DNA of 64,000 nucleotides from Diplonema papillatum. Taxonomy: Eukaryota > Euglenozoa > Diplonemea > Diplonemida > Diplonemidae. The notes beneath the pieces were generated by a model. It had not been told where the DNA came from, made no database searches, and saw nothing but the letters and a program-made list of their open reading frames with translations. The position numbers were made by a program, and so were the translations under genes. The stretch spans positions 79,942 through 143,941 of the forward strand of contig JAPJBO010000592.1 in assembly GCA_030068145.1 (NCBI GenBank), given 5' to 3'. The first letter of the stretch is position 1; each line of letters opens with the position of its first letter. Positions 33,016 through 45,084 of the stretch are shown one piece after another.

Positions 33016-33016
<1 letters not shown>
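30015..33016. mobile_element. CACTA-like DNA transposon A2 with transposase
   Basis: The left end CACGGTGCACTAGTCA and right end TAGTGCACCGTG mirror each other and are set in G-runs (GG|...|GG). ACTAGT arrays fill about 30020-30210 and 32863-33010. The terminal repeat continues inwards: 30235-30345 is mirrored at about 32740-32855. A second inverted repeat is centred near 32230 (32000-32150 against 32390-32530). A minus-strand transposase-like gene lies inside. At 3.0 kb it is the fullest member of this family in the window. Confidence 0.8.
30523..32046 (-). pseudogene. Putative transposase with C2H2 fingers, one in-frame stop
   Basis: Two minus-strand segments in the same frame (32046-31249 and 31248-30523) are separated by one TGA at 31249-31251. 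The N-terminal half has VVVPMDAYKPGNAF, a second acidic motif FGGDHAELWSLFRG and a following CATC...H..RC cluster. D...PGN followed by GD...W..F.G is a layout I know from algal and invertebrate CACTA-like transposases, so these Asp residues may be catalytic. The C-terminal half has an acidic stretch (DEEEDQDEDDDAD) and two finger motifs: CPSCKKTVRKGGLTQHLLYVH and CPLCMQRFADARRRDAHMRDAH. The family call is tentative. With only one stop, read-through, recent inactivation or an error are all possible. Confidence 0.55.
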
Positions 33017-33052
<36 letters not shown>

Positions 33053-34253
33053 CAAAAGGTCTTTTTTTGCGTCAAAATGGTGACATTTTCAGCCTGTAGA
33101 CTTAACGGCAGTTTAAGGCTAAAAAAACATGCAACCCGCCTCAGAAATGCCCGGAAACGTGTTTTTGGGGAAAGTTTCATGGAAAATGGCCCAGGGGGGG
33201 GTGTATTAGGTGATGGTTTTAGGGTGGACACCGTTTGGTACCGGCTAGCTGCCTGTGTGTGTGCTTCACTGTTCATACCATGCAAAGATGAGGCTACAAT
33301 CACGTGCAGGCAGCCACAAATGGAAGCAACAAAAGGGCAAACGACACCCAGGAGGAAGGCAGCTATGAACGTTGCTCGTCTGGATGGTTAACAACGTCCC
33401 AAAAGGCTCTCTGAGTCTTGCGCAAGCTGAGGTGTTGTTGACACCGCAGGCAGCAGCTCTTCCCCGAACTGCTGCTGGGGCGATATTCACAAAGTTCGAT
33501 GTCTTTCCGAGAAAAACAATGAGATGCTCTCATCCGTAGTGGGATTTTCCAGATCCCAACGTTTTTGTTGAAGGGATGCACGCGACAGTGTCTTTTATTC
33601 AAGTTCGCCTTTCGTACACCACCCCGAAAGGGTCGCATTGCACACGCACGGAAGACAATACTGGTCACCGGGGTGTATCTCTGGTACCTAACCCCAACGC
33701 ACGTTGAGCTTGAACAAAAATAGAAAACTGGACTTGAACGAAAAGGTTCGGCGGTGGATTTATAGGACTGCCACGACATAGCAGCTCAGGGCAGGGTATC
33801 TGCAGCTTGCGGTAGCACGCTACACGACACAGGCCACTACGAAAGCTGGCGCTGACGTCAAGGACTCGAGGGGGCGGCACGTTACGAAGCCGTACCTCAT
33901 TGAGTCGCTTGTCAATGCCTCCTACGAAGCCCCACCATCCCCAACTCTCAGGAAAGTCTTTTGAGTAAAAATACATAGGTTTGGGCAGTGTTGTTTTCCT
34001 TCTTCGGTTCATGCTGTCACTATTTTTGGGGTTGTCACCTAAAAAGAAGAACACCGGTACCAAACGGTGTCCACCCTGAGTCCAAAAATTGGGCACTCGT
34101 AAAAAGGCCTTTTCGGGGCACTTCAGCAGCCAAAAAGCATGTTTTAGGCATTTCTATACGGTTCTGGGGCGGTTTACCAAATTTTATTGCCTTTTAGGAG
34201 CCCCTATGTGGTTCCCAAAAAAATGACCTATTTTGACAGCTTTTGACCCCCCC
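33017..34253. mobile_element. DNA element F with long imperfect terminal inverted repeats
   Basis: After a 36-bp G-run, GGGTCAAAAGGT...TGTGGTGACATTTT-like sequence is mirrored by ...AATGACC..TTTTGACAGCTTTTGACCC at the other side. An inner arm GGTGGACACCGTTTGGTACCGG (33220-33242) is mirrored at 34063-34083. Minus-strand frames inside are broken and not recognised. It shares its borders with A2 on the left and D on the right. Confidence 0.6.
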
Positions 34254-35537
34254 TAGGGCTAAGTTGGATGGAAACGCCGTTTCTTTTAGTTTTTTCGAAA
34301 TATGGAAACGGAAACGGAAACGGAAACGGAAACGTTTCCGTTTCTTTTAAAAGAAACGCCGGAAGGCTCCTCATGCTGAGGGGTCCTATAGGATACCACT
34401 TCGCGGGTCCTTCTGTGTGTCCGTCGGGTGTCCGTTTCCAGCCAAATTTTGGCTTTCCTTTCAGAGGGCGGGATCACCTTCTTCTTTTGATCTACCAGCG
34501 GGCACTTCTCTTCCTCCGTCTTCTGGCGGGCTCTCTGACTCTTCAGGGCCCTTCCTGGGCTGTTCTTCGACTTGGCTCGGCCCCTTCTTGTGTGTCGTCG
34601 CGGTCTCGTTTGTGCAGAGCAGTCGCCGGTGCTCACCGCTTTCACAAACAAAACTACGCATTTCTTTCGTCGGCGATCTGGCACGAGCAAATTGGTAACC
34701 ACAAGCTAGTGATGCAGAATGTCGTCTCGTGTGGATGTCTTCTGACACCAGATTCCACTCTGTGCCTACCACTTCGTCTTCTGCTGCTTCCAACCCACGT
34801 TCTCATGTGAGTGGGGCTTTTTGAATCTGCCGTCCTCTTCTGCATTGTTGGTGGTTCTTCCTGCCGTCGTTGTCTATGCTCCGACAACACCGCCCGATGG
34901 CGCCCCTTCCGGTGACGGTTGCTACCCGTCGTCGTATGCAAGGTGCACTGTGGCAAGTGATGTTTAACGCACACGTTGCTGCGTGGCCATCGCTTTTCTG
35001 GCGGGTTCAACATTGCCCCGGCATACGTGTGCCCTTCTCACCTCCTGATGCTGATTGCACTCCCTCTTTGTCTTACGCCGCCGAAAAACCCCGGTCTTGT
35101 AGCCTGTGGCGCTGAACGATCGTATCTGTAGAGTCTATTATTGGAAGCGGATGTGCTTTCCCGATCGTCTTCAGCGCGTTGGCCAACGGCCTCGCATAAC
35201 AGAGCATCGTCGCCACAGCCATTGGTGTAAAGAGCTGCAGATCTCAAAGTCATCACAACCGGATGCGTGTGGTTGCGTCTGCTCCACGCGGTCGCAACTT
35301 TTATGCTTCTTTCCTCCCTCCTTTTCGGAGCCTCCTTGTCCATGGTTTCCCACTGGATTGCGGGGTCCGCCGTTCGGAACACATTTCCGGTCGGACCTTC
35401 AGCCAGTATACTAGTGGCATACCAGCCGTTTCTTTTGAAAAGAAACGGCGTTTCCACCCACCGCCAAAAAGAAGGAAACGGAAACGGAAACGGAAACGGA
35501 AACGTTTCCAACGTTTCCATCCTACATAGCCCTAGGG
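34250..35537. mobile_element. DNA element D with GGAAAC arrays
   Basis: CCCTAGGGCTAAGTTGGATG at the left matches the complement of CATCCTACATAGCCCTAGGG at the right. Next to each end stand GAAACGGAAACG hexamer arrays and a CGTTTCTTTT...AAAAGAAACG palindrome. The interior shares a short TCTTGTAGCCTGTGGCGC motif with element A1 (19257 and 35096) but no intact gene. Confidence 0.65.
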
Positions 35538-36562
35538 GGGGGGGGGGGGGCATGCACGGTGGACCGGTCAAGGGCTGGTGCGGTCAATGACCGCACCACG
35601 CTGACCGCAATACTGTTGACCGGTACCTTGCGGTCATTGACCGGTTGGGTACTGGTCATTGACCGCACCCATGCGGTCATTGACCGCAACATTGCGGTCA
35701 ATAACCGGTACTTATGAAAGTTTGCAAGGTAAAATAGGCAGCAAAGTGTACCCACGCAAGGCCTAATTCTCGAAGTACGCACTTACAACTATACGTACCC
35801 CCCCCCGTGTAAGTGGCTCACCGTTTTTACCCGTGAAAGCGTCTCAAACCGACCTCGCAGAGGAGTGAGACACTTTCACGGGCAGCTGACAGTTTTTTGA
35901 TTGGCAACGAGCCTGGTGGTGTAGCTCTCTCAAACGATGCGACGGTGAGCCCGTGCGAAGAAAGACACGGGACGCCACGCACCTTTCCATCGTAACAGAC
36001 GATGTAAAACCCAAGGTTGACTGTCGACCTTTGCAAACTCTTCGATGCAACGAGTGCCTCCAGTCTCGCAAACAGTTGTGTACCGGCGTACACAAAAATT
36101 AGTGTGGCGTCCACTACTATGAGAACAGATGATTTCAACAGGAAGGCAGCCTTTGCAAATAGCACAATATCTCTTCAACGAGAGAAAGTGCGAACAAAGG
36201 CTGCGAGCGCACAAACAAAGGCAAGTTGTCGACAAAGATTCTACTTGTCGACAGCGGAGTCGCAAACTTTGCCGTCGTCAGCTCGGCAAAGAAGATGTGC
36301 TGCGGGACATCTCTACGGGGCCCACATCGCCATGGAGTTTCTTAGAAAGGGAAAAGTAAGAACACGTCTTTGTAACTGATATCACTAGCGCAAGGGAATG
36401 TTGAGTGACTGCCTTAACCCGGGAAACGAGCTTGGGCGAGGTCACCTTCCATCCACCACAACGCCAGTGAGAAACTGCCTCACCGTAAGTACAATCGAAT
36501 CGAGCATCAGCGCCAATCATGGTCAGCGGATTGAGGGAACCGATTACTGACTCGGTTTCCAC

Positions 36563-36900
36563 ATGAGGGAAAAACGTTGCTCGCCACGTATCGTCAAAGC
36601 GACAAAGAGCACACCCGGAATGCTACCTGAAGCAGCAGAAGACAAGCAACATCAGAGACCCGCAACATCAACATTAAAGCCAGCGGTGAGGGTCAAGAAG
36701 ACGGCACTGACGCGAGCGAAGAAGCGGACGAACTCTGCGTCGGAGCCGACAACAAAACGGCGTAGAAGAGCGCCCATCGAAGCGCGGCCATCGCCCAAGG
36801 GGGCTAAAGAGGCGAAAACATGACACATCACGTGCGAACCGGCGATGCAGATTATCGCTACAGATTCTTGCATGCTATCCCAAATCTCTTTTCGACTTTC
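36563..36900 (+). pseudogene. Retroelement C-terminal fragment, plus strand
   Basis: LPEAAEDKQHQRPATSTLKP and KKRTNSASEPTTKRRRRAP match the minus-strand family (LPEAAEGERGPATSTSTS, PVTKRRKGR) at 45.1-45.5 kb. It is followed by CGATGCAGATTATCGCTACA and the CTATCCCAA end near 36890. It is the only plus-strand copy and is strongly diverged. Confidence 0.5.
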
Positions 36901-37502
36901 GTGGTGCATCAACTCCCTGAGTGCAACTGTGAGAGCCCACCAGTCCCTGCGTGCCGGCATCGGACCACGCCTCCACGAGGGTGCAGCTTCGAGTCGAAGC
37001 CGACCCACCGGTTGTCCGATAGACGCCGGCTCACCCCCGCAGGAACGAAACGATATCGTCCCTCACGCGGACTAGCGACTCGGGTCACCATCCGCAAGCA
37101 CTGGGCTCACCCTGCAGTGCAGTGTGCCCCATACCATCCACGCTCAAATTGCGGTCTCGACGACTTCCAGACGCCGCGCAGAGTCATTTGCGTCAAATCG
37201 ACCGAGCAAAAGAGGAGGTGCGGCTTCTGCACCCACCCTTGCTTCAGCCGGTACCTCTTCGCTGCGAAGTCGAACTCGACTCCCAGGACAACCGGCGTCG
37301 AGCTGGGCTCGAGGACAGACTTCTCGTCCTTGCTCGAGGACAGACTACTCGTCCTTGACCATCATGCGGGCACGCTGCAGGACCCGGTTGCGCACAGCGC
37401 GAAGCGCGCCCGGACAGGCAACGACGAGGGCCCAGTCGTCGTACCAGACTATCCTGTCGTCCCCGGCAACCTCCGTGATAACAAAATCAGAGTCCTGCGC
37501 AA

Positions 37503-38577
37503 TCATAGAAAACGACCTGCCCAGGCGCCACCAATACAGAGCCACGCCCCCGTCGGGTCTCCTGGTCCGAAGCCCGAAGAAAGCGCCGTCTTCCCGACCT
37601 TCGCTGCTGAAGTCGATGTCGATGTTGCGGGTCCTCGCTCGCCTTCCGCTGCTTCCGGCAGAACGAGCACCACGCTCTCACGCTTCGCCTGTCTCGGCGC
37701 TGACGCGGGGCCCTCCGGCTCCGCTTTCCTCTTCTTCGTCGTTGATTCTTCTCCTCTCGCCACGGCCGCCCGGTGGTGCCCTTTCCTGCAGCAGTGCCCG
37801 CGTCTCCTACTCCTCAGGTCGGCGTGTTTCTTGCAGCTGTCGCACGTCGGCATCTCATGGTCGAGACATCGGTGGTGATGGTTGCGACAGCATTCCGTTG
37901 TCGTCTTACATGTGGTGCACTGCGTCATCCGGTGCTCGGCACACATTTCCGCTCACCCCACTTTTCGTGTCGGGAAATCCCTTCCGGTACGAGCCACGGG
38001 TCTCCTCCGACAACGGCCGACTTCTTGCCCTTCTTCTTCTCCGTGGTGTCGTCGAAGGCCGTCCATCTCGCTGCACGCTCCGCCCTCTCTCTTCTGTACG
38101 TCGGGAAAAGGTCCATCCCCCACGCCTCGCCTTCAGCTGCGTCTCAAAGACCCCCATCGTCTCCTCGCCGCCGCGGAAAATTGGCCTCATCTCGTAGCCC
38201 GTTGGGCTCCCGGGCGTCGGCCGTCCTACTGGGAATTGGAAGAAATAGGACTTCAGGTCCCGAGCAGTTGTTGGTACTCGTGGCCCGGGAAAAGCAGGAG
38301 GTTCGGGCCCGAGATCCCATCGAGGTGCCGCAGCACGATGCGGACAGAGGAGCGGCAACGAGTCCGCACCGCCCCTTGCCACATCAAAGCCTGGGCGGCG
38401 GCCGTCGGCCAAGCTCCCCAGGCAGTGATCTGGTCTGCCAGGTTCTTCGGCGGCGACGGCACCGAGTCCAGAAAAATCTGAAAACTCGTTAACACCGTCC
38501 GGGTGGCAGCTGAGTGATGGCCGCCGCCCAAGCTGCGCCATGTACTGCGCCATCTGCAGGGGGTCGTCGGTGTTCAC
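37503..38577 (-). pseudogene. Retroelement fragment: RT-like motif and Cys/His-rich C-terminus
   Basis: On the minus strand the order is: a short motif ARDLKSYFFQFPV, resembling motif A of some retroelement polymerases; GYEMRPIFRGGEETMGVFET; a Cys/His block (MCAEHRMTQCTTCK, ECCRNHHHRCLDHEMPTCDSCKKH); a Lys/Arg patch (TKKRKAEPEGPASAPRQAKR); and LPEAAEGERGPATSTSTSAA. Pieces lie in several frames. The same order is found at 45.1-46.1 kb. The Cys/His pairs look like consecutive zinc-binding knuckles. The polymerase motif is a single match and therefore weak. Confidence 0.5.
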
Positions 38578-39159
38578 CCCTGAGACCGATAAAGCTGTCC
38601 CCTTTGGCTCTGATCTTCACGCGTCAATGAAGATTCGGAGGACGAGAGCGTTGATGGGTTTGCGTTGACGACCAAAGTGAACTGGGTGCGGATGAGCAGG
38701 ACAAGAAAGAAAGGTGCTGGGAATACAAGCTCTGGGAGGCCTTTATCCTCTTCTGCCGCTCTCCCACAGACGAGTCGAGGAGTCGCCTCGCTCGCGGCTG
38801 AGAACGGATCTACCTGGAAAACAGTAGAAAGTGTGTTCTATGCCCGTCCCTGTCGGGCTCCTGGAGCGCTCCGGGGCTGAGCCCCGGGCACCGACCAGCC
38901 CCGGGCACCGACCAGCCCCGGGGCTCCCTGCTCCGAGAGCCACGGACAACAGGCCCAAGTGTCGAGGCATGGGCGTCGGGCCCTACGGTGGCGGTGGTCG
39001 CCTGTTGCTGATGGGCGACAATGGGCCTATGGCGTGCCCGTAAACATCATGGTGTCCGTGCTGGCGGAGAACAAAGCGGCGGCGTGTGTCCTCGACGACC
39101 CGCTCAATGAAAGAGCGTGAGTAGGATGATAGCTGTCCTCAGGAGGAGTCGCCGGACCC

Positions 39160-39265
39160 GCGTCTGAGGGCTCCCCAGCAGGGGAGGCGGGTATACGTAC
39201 AGATTCTTCCTTCCGCGTCTGAGGGCTCCTCGCTGAGGAGAGCGATCTTGCGTTGCGTACGGTAT
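39160..39265. repeat. Isolated units of the 119-bp repeat family
   Basis: CGTCTGAGGGCTCC...AGGGGAGGCGGG and GAGGGCTCCTCGCTGAGGAGAGCG are as in the 12.8-13.6-kb array. Confidence 0.7.
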
Positions 39266-39345
39266 CCCCTTTGCTTGACCGCATACCTTGCGGTCAATGA
39301 CCGCAACATTGCGGTCAATGACCGCAAGGTTGCGGTCATTGAACG

Positions 39346-42281
39346 TATCCTGTGGTAAGCCACAAGGATTCCTGCCTTTTTGGGTTGAAAATCACCCGGT
39401 CTCGGTCTCTCTCTTTTCTGGTAAACGTGCTTCTGCGTTTCGGGGGTCAGAAACGCTGGTTGGAGAAAAGGTATGTTGGGTGTCACATACAGGGCTTTTT
39501 GGTGGGATTTCTGAGGTCACAATCACACGGTGTGCTCCAGCACCGGGTGAACTGTGCAGTCCATTTTGCGGGTGTCACACCTGCACCTGTGTAAAGTTTA
39601 GATGGCTTCGAAGTTGTAGACGTTGGAGTGCCGCGGTCTTGACCAGGACTCGCCTGGCCGCTCGCGCTCCGATCTGTGCCAAGCAGTCAGGGCGCGAGCG
39701 GAGGCATCAAATTTATGGCCTCATACGTCAAGAACCTTGTGCGCCCTGGACGCCCGCATACTCGAGGTTCTAAGCAGCGCCAGAAACTCGCCCAGAATCT
39801 GGGGAGCAGCGCCGTGGTCATGGACGGCATCGAAGATCGTCCTCCGAACTCCTTCACGCCCGGCGGCTTCGCCCGCCGTAGGGAAGTGGGAAGGCCCTCG
39901 AGGCTGAAGAAATGAAGGACTCATATTTGGCAAGCGGTCTGAGTCAGACAGAAATGACATCAGAAGGAGACGAACCTCAACCTCAGCCGCGTAAACTTCC
40001 CGTTTTGGAGGCGAAACGGAGATGCGGGGCAGATGCCCGCGATGGACAGCCGACGTTCACAGCTGAAGCGAGCCGCGGATGGCCCGCGAGGGGGAAAAGG
40101 AAGTGCGAAACGGGTGGATCATAGAACTCATCATACCTCGTGAACGTGGAGCGTGCGAGTGTTGCTGCTGCATACAAAGTCAAACGAGAACGCTCGAAAA
40201 CTGTCGATAACGCCACATGGGTCGTTGCATAGAGAACAGGTCTCGACTTGGCCTGCGATAGTGGCATCATGACGAACCATAAGAACCCCACTTATCACTT
40301 TCCACCGACGTGACGCCGAAAGTGTCGCGTTTCAGACGTCTACGAGGCGGAGACGCACGCGAGGGTGCAAGCAGCATTTCAGGGCCGCGCCACTTCGGCT
40401 GGTGACGACGAGGCATGGAGGCCTCCGGGTCGTGGGTTGGCGTTCCGTTTACGTCGACGCCGCGCACGGTTGGGTCTTTGCGCGACGCGGGAGGCTGCGA
40501 GGTCAGGAGCAAACGCCGTTCCCGGACACATGCGGAGATGTGGCTGGTTGGCAGGGAGTACCCCACTGGCATGATCTTCGCCGGGCGTTGACGAGGCCTG
40601 GGTGCCTTTTGGTCGCGTACCGGCAACCCAACTGCGTTGACGCTGTCCCCCTGTGAGGGAGCGGAGGAGGTGTCCGAATAAAGAGCGTGTCGCTTCACGG
40701 TCCTGGAGGCGAGCACGGGTCGACAGGCCGTCGTCCTCAGCTTCGAGCAGGCATGGTACGCAGGCACTTTCGTAGAAGTTCGTCTTCCTGCGATCTACGA
40801 ATTTCATCTCTGACGTATGCACGACTGGTGCTGGTGCCAGCTCGGCTAGCGTGCCCCTATTCGACACAAGAACGAGAGTGTGATCGTAGATGATCTGATA
40901 CCGTCGTAATCCACTGTAAACGATCCCGGGAGCGCTGAGCGCAGTGGCATCGGCGCTCCCTAACGTTGTGTGTATCGCTCGCTGAACGCTTCGTACTGCA
41001 GGCAGGCGGGGCGGGGAGCGGCATGTGCCCCGGCGTCTGTGGCGGGGGCGCGGCCTTCGGGGACGAGCGCAACAGGTCTGCGAACTCGCCCTCGGTGGCG
41101 GAAGGCGCCGACGCGACTGCGAGCCACGCCAGTACCCACTGGGCCACGCGGCCTCCTCGTCGGTGTAGCCCAATTGGGCGCCTCCTGGGCGCCTCAGCCG
41201 CGGTGCCCTCGACGACCTTCAACACCGTCGAGAGACGGCGGTTGTTGGCGGTGAATGAAAAAAGGGACGGGACATCAGTCCCGATCACCAGCTCACCGCA
41301 TCCGACCTATTGAGCTGCCTCGGCATTTTTTGTTGAACGCTTACGCCCGCCACTAAACCCAGATTTACCTGTGTTTCGTGTGGGCTACAGCACATTAACC
41401 TCCTTTGATCTATCGCAACTGGCAGTCTCCTCAAGCATTTCCTATAAAGCAGGTGCTTGAAAAAACAAAATAGTCTGCCCTTACAACCCTGCGGAAATGC
41501 CTCAAATCATGTTTTTTCCACGTTTTGAGCACCAAACCGGGCGTTTACACCGTGGTGCCACCATTGGGTACCGGTTGATAGTTGAGGAAGGTGCAAACAT
41601 GGAGACAGCTACAGGAGTCCTGGGCACGTGCCTCGCGGGGCAGGTGGGCCTGTGACCCGCTTTGAGAACCCTGGAGTCCGGCATGTGTGCCGTTACGGGA
41701 TACGCTTCCTACTCATGGGAGGCACTCTCACACCTCAAAACCGGACCAACCACTAACGCAACAAGAAGACAAGAAGACGTACAACTGTGAAACCTTGTGA
41801 AACAGTGTGGGAACTTGGACTTGCTCGGCCACTGTGCCCTCCACGGCTCGCGTCCTCCCGCCGGCTCTTCCCGGCTACTCGCGTCCTCCGCATCTCGGCG
41901 TGCCCAAAACGTCCTGGATCTCCCCAAAACCAGTACCTGTTTGCTCTCTATTTTAGGAAAGACCGACTGGACAAAAAGAAATGTGGTGTCAGTTTCAAAG
42001 GTGGCCCACAATTGTATACCGGTAAGGTCCAACAAGGTCCACGCTAGCGGGTTGGCCGCCGCAAGTCGGGGCTGGTTGCAGTGCGGGCGACAGATTGCTG
42101 CAGTTGAGATGGCGCGTCGCGCAGACTTGGAGCCGGCATTGCCGGGACAACGACAGGCCCAAGCGGTCACCAACCAACCAAGCAGCCCACGAGCAATCAT
42201 CGTCATCATGAGAGCGAGGCCCAAATCAACGCAATGAAAGTAGTAATTTCAACGCAGGGGGGCTGGCGGGTGGAGGGCAGC
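39346..42281. other. Intergenic region upstream of Snu114, no recognised gene
   Basis: A minus frame at 40857-41288 (PSLFSFTANNRRLSTVLKVV...AQWVLAWLAVASAPS) and the frame at 40379-41173 have gene-like composition but no motif I know. Plus frames at 39623-39915 contain a basic segment (RPHTRGSKQRQKLAQN). The Snu114 promoter should lie near 41.7-42.2 kb, but no box stands out. Confidence 0.4.
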
Positions 42282-43913
42282 ATGTCGGATCAATACGATG
42301 AGTTCGGCAATTTCATCGGGAAGATAGACGACAGCGAACCAGAGGACTCGTCGTCGTCCAGTTCCTCCGATGACGAGGAAGATGAAGAGGAGGAACCCAA
42401 GGAGACGCCGATGGATGTGGACAATTCGGTCAGCCACGGGGCAATCGTGCTGCACGAAGACAAGCAAGACTACCCGGAGGCCGAGGAAGTGTTTGGAAAG
42501 GGAACCGAAGTGGTCGTGGGGGAAGAGGATACGCAGCCGATAGAGAAGGCGATCATCGAGCCCAAGGTTGAGAAGAAGTTCCACGCCCCGGAGAAGAAGA
42601 AGAGCAAACGCATGAACGTACAGGACGACTACATCCACCACGTCATGCGTATGCCGAAGCTTATTCGGAATCTGACGGTCGCCGGCTCATTGGGACACGG
42701 GAAAACCACGTTTTTCGACTACGCCCTTGGCGAGTCCGGCCGGTACACCGACGTGCGAAAAGACGAGCAGGAGCGGGCTCTCTCGATCAAGGGGACCCCC
42801 GTGTCCGTCCTGATGGAAAATGACAAAGGGAAAAACTACCTGTTCAACATGATGGACACCCCGGGGCACGTCAATTTTCTGGATGAGGTCGCGGCGGCGT
42901 GCAGGCTGTCCGACGGCTTGGTCCTGGCTGTTGACGCGATAGAGGGGCTCATGGTGCAGACAGAGAAGGTCTTGAAGCAAGCACTGTTAGAAGGCTTATC
43001 GATGGTGTTGCTGATCACCAAGATGGACCGGTTAATCCTCGAGCTGAAGCTACCGCCGCACGACGCCTTCAAAAAGCTGCAGCACGTCATCGGCGAGCTG
43101 AACGGGTTCATTCGAACCTGTCAACTCCACCCCCGTTACAACGGGGTTCACCCCCGGTTCTCGCCGGACAGGAACAACGTCTGCTTCTCAGCGGCGAAAT
43201 TCGCGTGGAGCTTCACGCTTCTCTCCTTCGCGAAAATCTATGCTGGCTACTACAACAACATCGACCCGGTCCGCCTGGCGCAGCGGCTGTGGGGCGAGAT
43301 TTACTACGACTCAGTGTCGCTGAAATTTTACAAGGAGAAGACGCGGCCGCGACCGGAAGGCAAAGATGATGACGACGACGATAGTGACGACGAGCTTCCC
43401 GAGAGGAAGCTCGCCTTCGTCGCGTTTATCCTCGAGCCCTTGTATAAGATCTTCGCGCAGGTTGCCGGAGAGGACCCCAAATCACTAGCACCGATGCTCG
43501 ATGAGATTGGCGTGCGAGTTTGGCGGAACGAACTACGCATGGACGCCGACGATCTTCTCGGAATCGTGACGAGTCGATTCTTCACGGATCCTTCAGGCTT
43601 CGTCTCGATGGTGACCGAACACATCCCTGACCCCTCCTCAAACGCGACGAACCGAGTGCCGTGGCTGTATACCGGTCCTCAAGCCGGCCCGACGGCGGAA
43701 GGCATGCTGCGCTGCGACGCGAACGGCCTGCTTATGGTCTACGTTACAAAACTTTACAGCCGCGGGGACGCCAGCGCATTCGACGCGCTGGGACGTGTCA
43801 TGTCCGGTACTCTCCGGCGAAGCAAACAAGTCCGCGTCCTCGGAGAAGCCTACACAGAAGAGGATCCGGAAGACATGTCTCTTGCAGAGACCAACCGCTT
43901 GTGGGTTCCGCAG
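42282..43913 (+). CDS. SNU114: U5 snRNP GTPase Snu114/EFTUD2, exon 1
   Basis: Snu114 is the EF-2-like GTPase of the U5 snRNP that controls spliceosome activation and disassembly through the helicase Brr2. The ATG at 42282 begins MSDQYDEFGNFIGKI, the conserved family start (YDEFGNYIG). An in-frame ATG 48 bp upstream gives an unrelated extension. The acidic Ser/Glu-rich N-domain is followed by RNLTVAGSLGHGKTT (P-loop, near residue 138), MDTPGHVNF (G3, near 191) and ITKMDRLILELKLPP (G4 near 246, with the family's own LILELKLPP), then the domain-II region (MLRCDANGLLMVYVTKL). The exon ends RLWVPQ at a GTATGC donor, phase 0. Identity is unambiguous. The total visible protein is about 800 of the roughly 970 residues usual for the family. 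Confidence 0.95.
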
Positions 43914-43976
43914 GTATGCCCAGCAGAGAGCAGTCCCTGCACTCTTCCTCGTTTCTCTCTCGGAAAGGGTCAACGC

Positions 43977-44954
43977 CTACTGGGGGGGCCAATTACAATT
44001 GAGTTCAATTGTAATATAACGATACACGGCGTGGAATTGGGGGGTCTCAGACCCCCCCCCCCAAAACACTAGTGTATTACAATTGAAGTGCAGCTTGCCT
44101 GTTAGAAACACGTTGTTGTCGGGACTAAATGACACAGTGTGAGTACAATGCAACTCCGAGCAAAAACTGAAGGAAAACCTTCACGCAACAAGCGAAAGGT
44201 TCGAGCCCGCAGTTCGGACTCCGAGCCCTGATTTCTCGTGCACCGGGTCGGAAATACCCAACTGGTGTATGCCGTGGGTGTTTCCACCAACACCTGGCAA
44301 GACTCCTGCCAAGACTCTTGGCAAGAGAGTACCCCGACTTGGGCCTGAGGTTGACTTTTTCTGGGGCGGTTGCTCAGTATCAGAGTTTCCAACAGCATGG
44401 CGACCGCAGTCCGACGAACTTACTGCTTTCTCTTTTTGACAGAGAGCGCTGGCGGCAGACGGGCACCACTGATAAATCTGGGGATAACAAGATGTCCCAT
44501 CCGATGGGCCATCGCCCCCATGCCGGGCCACGGTCACGATTGGCAGTGTCTCCGGCTGGCTCCGAAGCTCAACTCCGGAGCTGGCTCAGCAGCTCCGGAG
44601 CCACCGCCACACTGCGACATGATCCCCACACAGCCAGCTCCAAGACTTTGGCACGAGCAGCGACATCACCATGATCATGCTCAAAACCTTTAGAAGACCC
44701 GGGTTCGTAATGCACACCAAAACCTCGTTTTAAGATTTCTTCTCCGCTTTGGTTCCAACATGACTTTTCCAAAAAAAGCCGAAACGAAAACGGCCGCCTC
44801 ACTGACTGGCTCACACTCAACGGCAGTACAGCAACATTACAATTCAATTGTATTATACGGTTGGGATGCGCCGATTCCCCGAAAAAAAAGTTCAATTGTA
44901 TTATACGGTTCAATTGTATTATACGGTTCAATAGTAATTAGCCCCCCCCAGTAG
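43977..44954. mobile_element. DNA element E with CAATTG palindrome arrays
   Basis: CTACTGGGGGGGCCAATTAC at the left mirrors TAATTAGCCCCCCCCAGTAG at the right. CAATTG palindromes in ATTGTATTATACGGTT units follow each end (43990-44030 and 44835-44935). It inserted 63 bp inside intron 1 of Snu114. The interior has no intact gene. Confidence 0.65.
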
Positions 44955-45084
44955 TGCTCACCCTCTCTCTGTTTCGTACTTTACTAACAGGTCTACCGTA
45001 ATTGGAATTCTGAACTGGACTAAGGCTACTAGGGGGGCTGCCAACTCACCTACCCCCTGATCGAGCGTAATCGAGCGTAATAGC

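Larger units (their letters stand above)
35555..39345. mobile_element. Putative element B with GGTCAATGACC arrays
   Basis: The left end CACGGTGGACCGGTCA has the same first seven bases as element A1 but ACCGGT in place of ACTAGT. It is followed by repeated TGCGGTCAATGACCGCA palindromes (35575-35715). A second array of the same palindrome stands at 39278-39345. A clean right terminus is not visible, so the extent is a guess. The interior contains retroelement fragments of other families. Confidence 0.45.

Noticed and set aside
33363-34096. piggyBac-like transposase in element F
   Set aside because: Only loose Cys-pair and GGxD resemblance, broken frames and no TTAA duplication.
38250-38300. 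A metallo-beta-lactamase-like FPGHEYQQL motif on the minus strand
   Set aside because: A single short match without the HxHxDH motif, in a region that aligns better with retroelement debris.
40379-41288. Two overlapping minus frames of 264 and 143 codons
   Set aside because: No recognised domain, two frames compete for the same DNA, and no splice support. Left as unassigned.
42234-42281. An upstream in-frame ATG for Snu114
   Set aside because: The conserved family N-terminus starts at the ATG at 42282, and the extension is not conserved.
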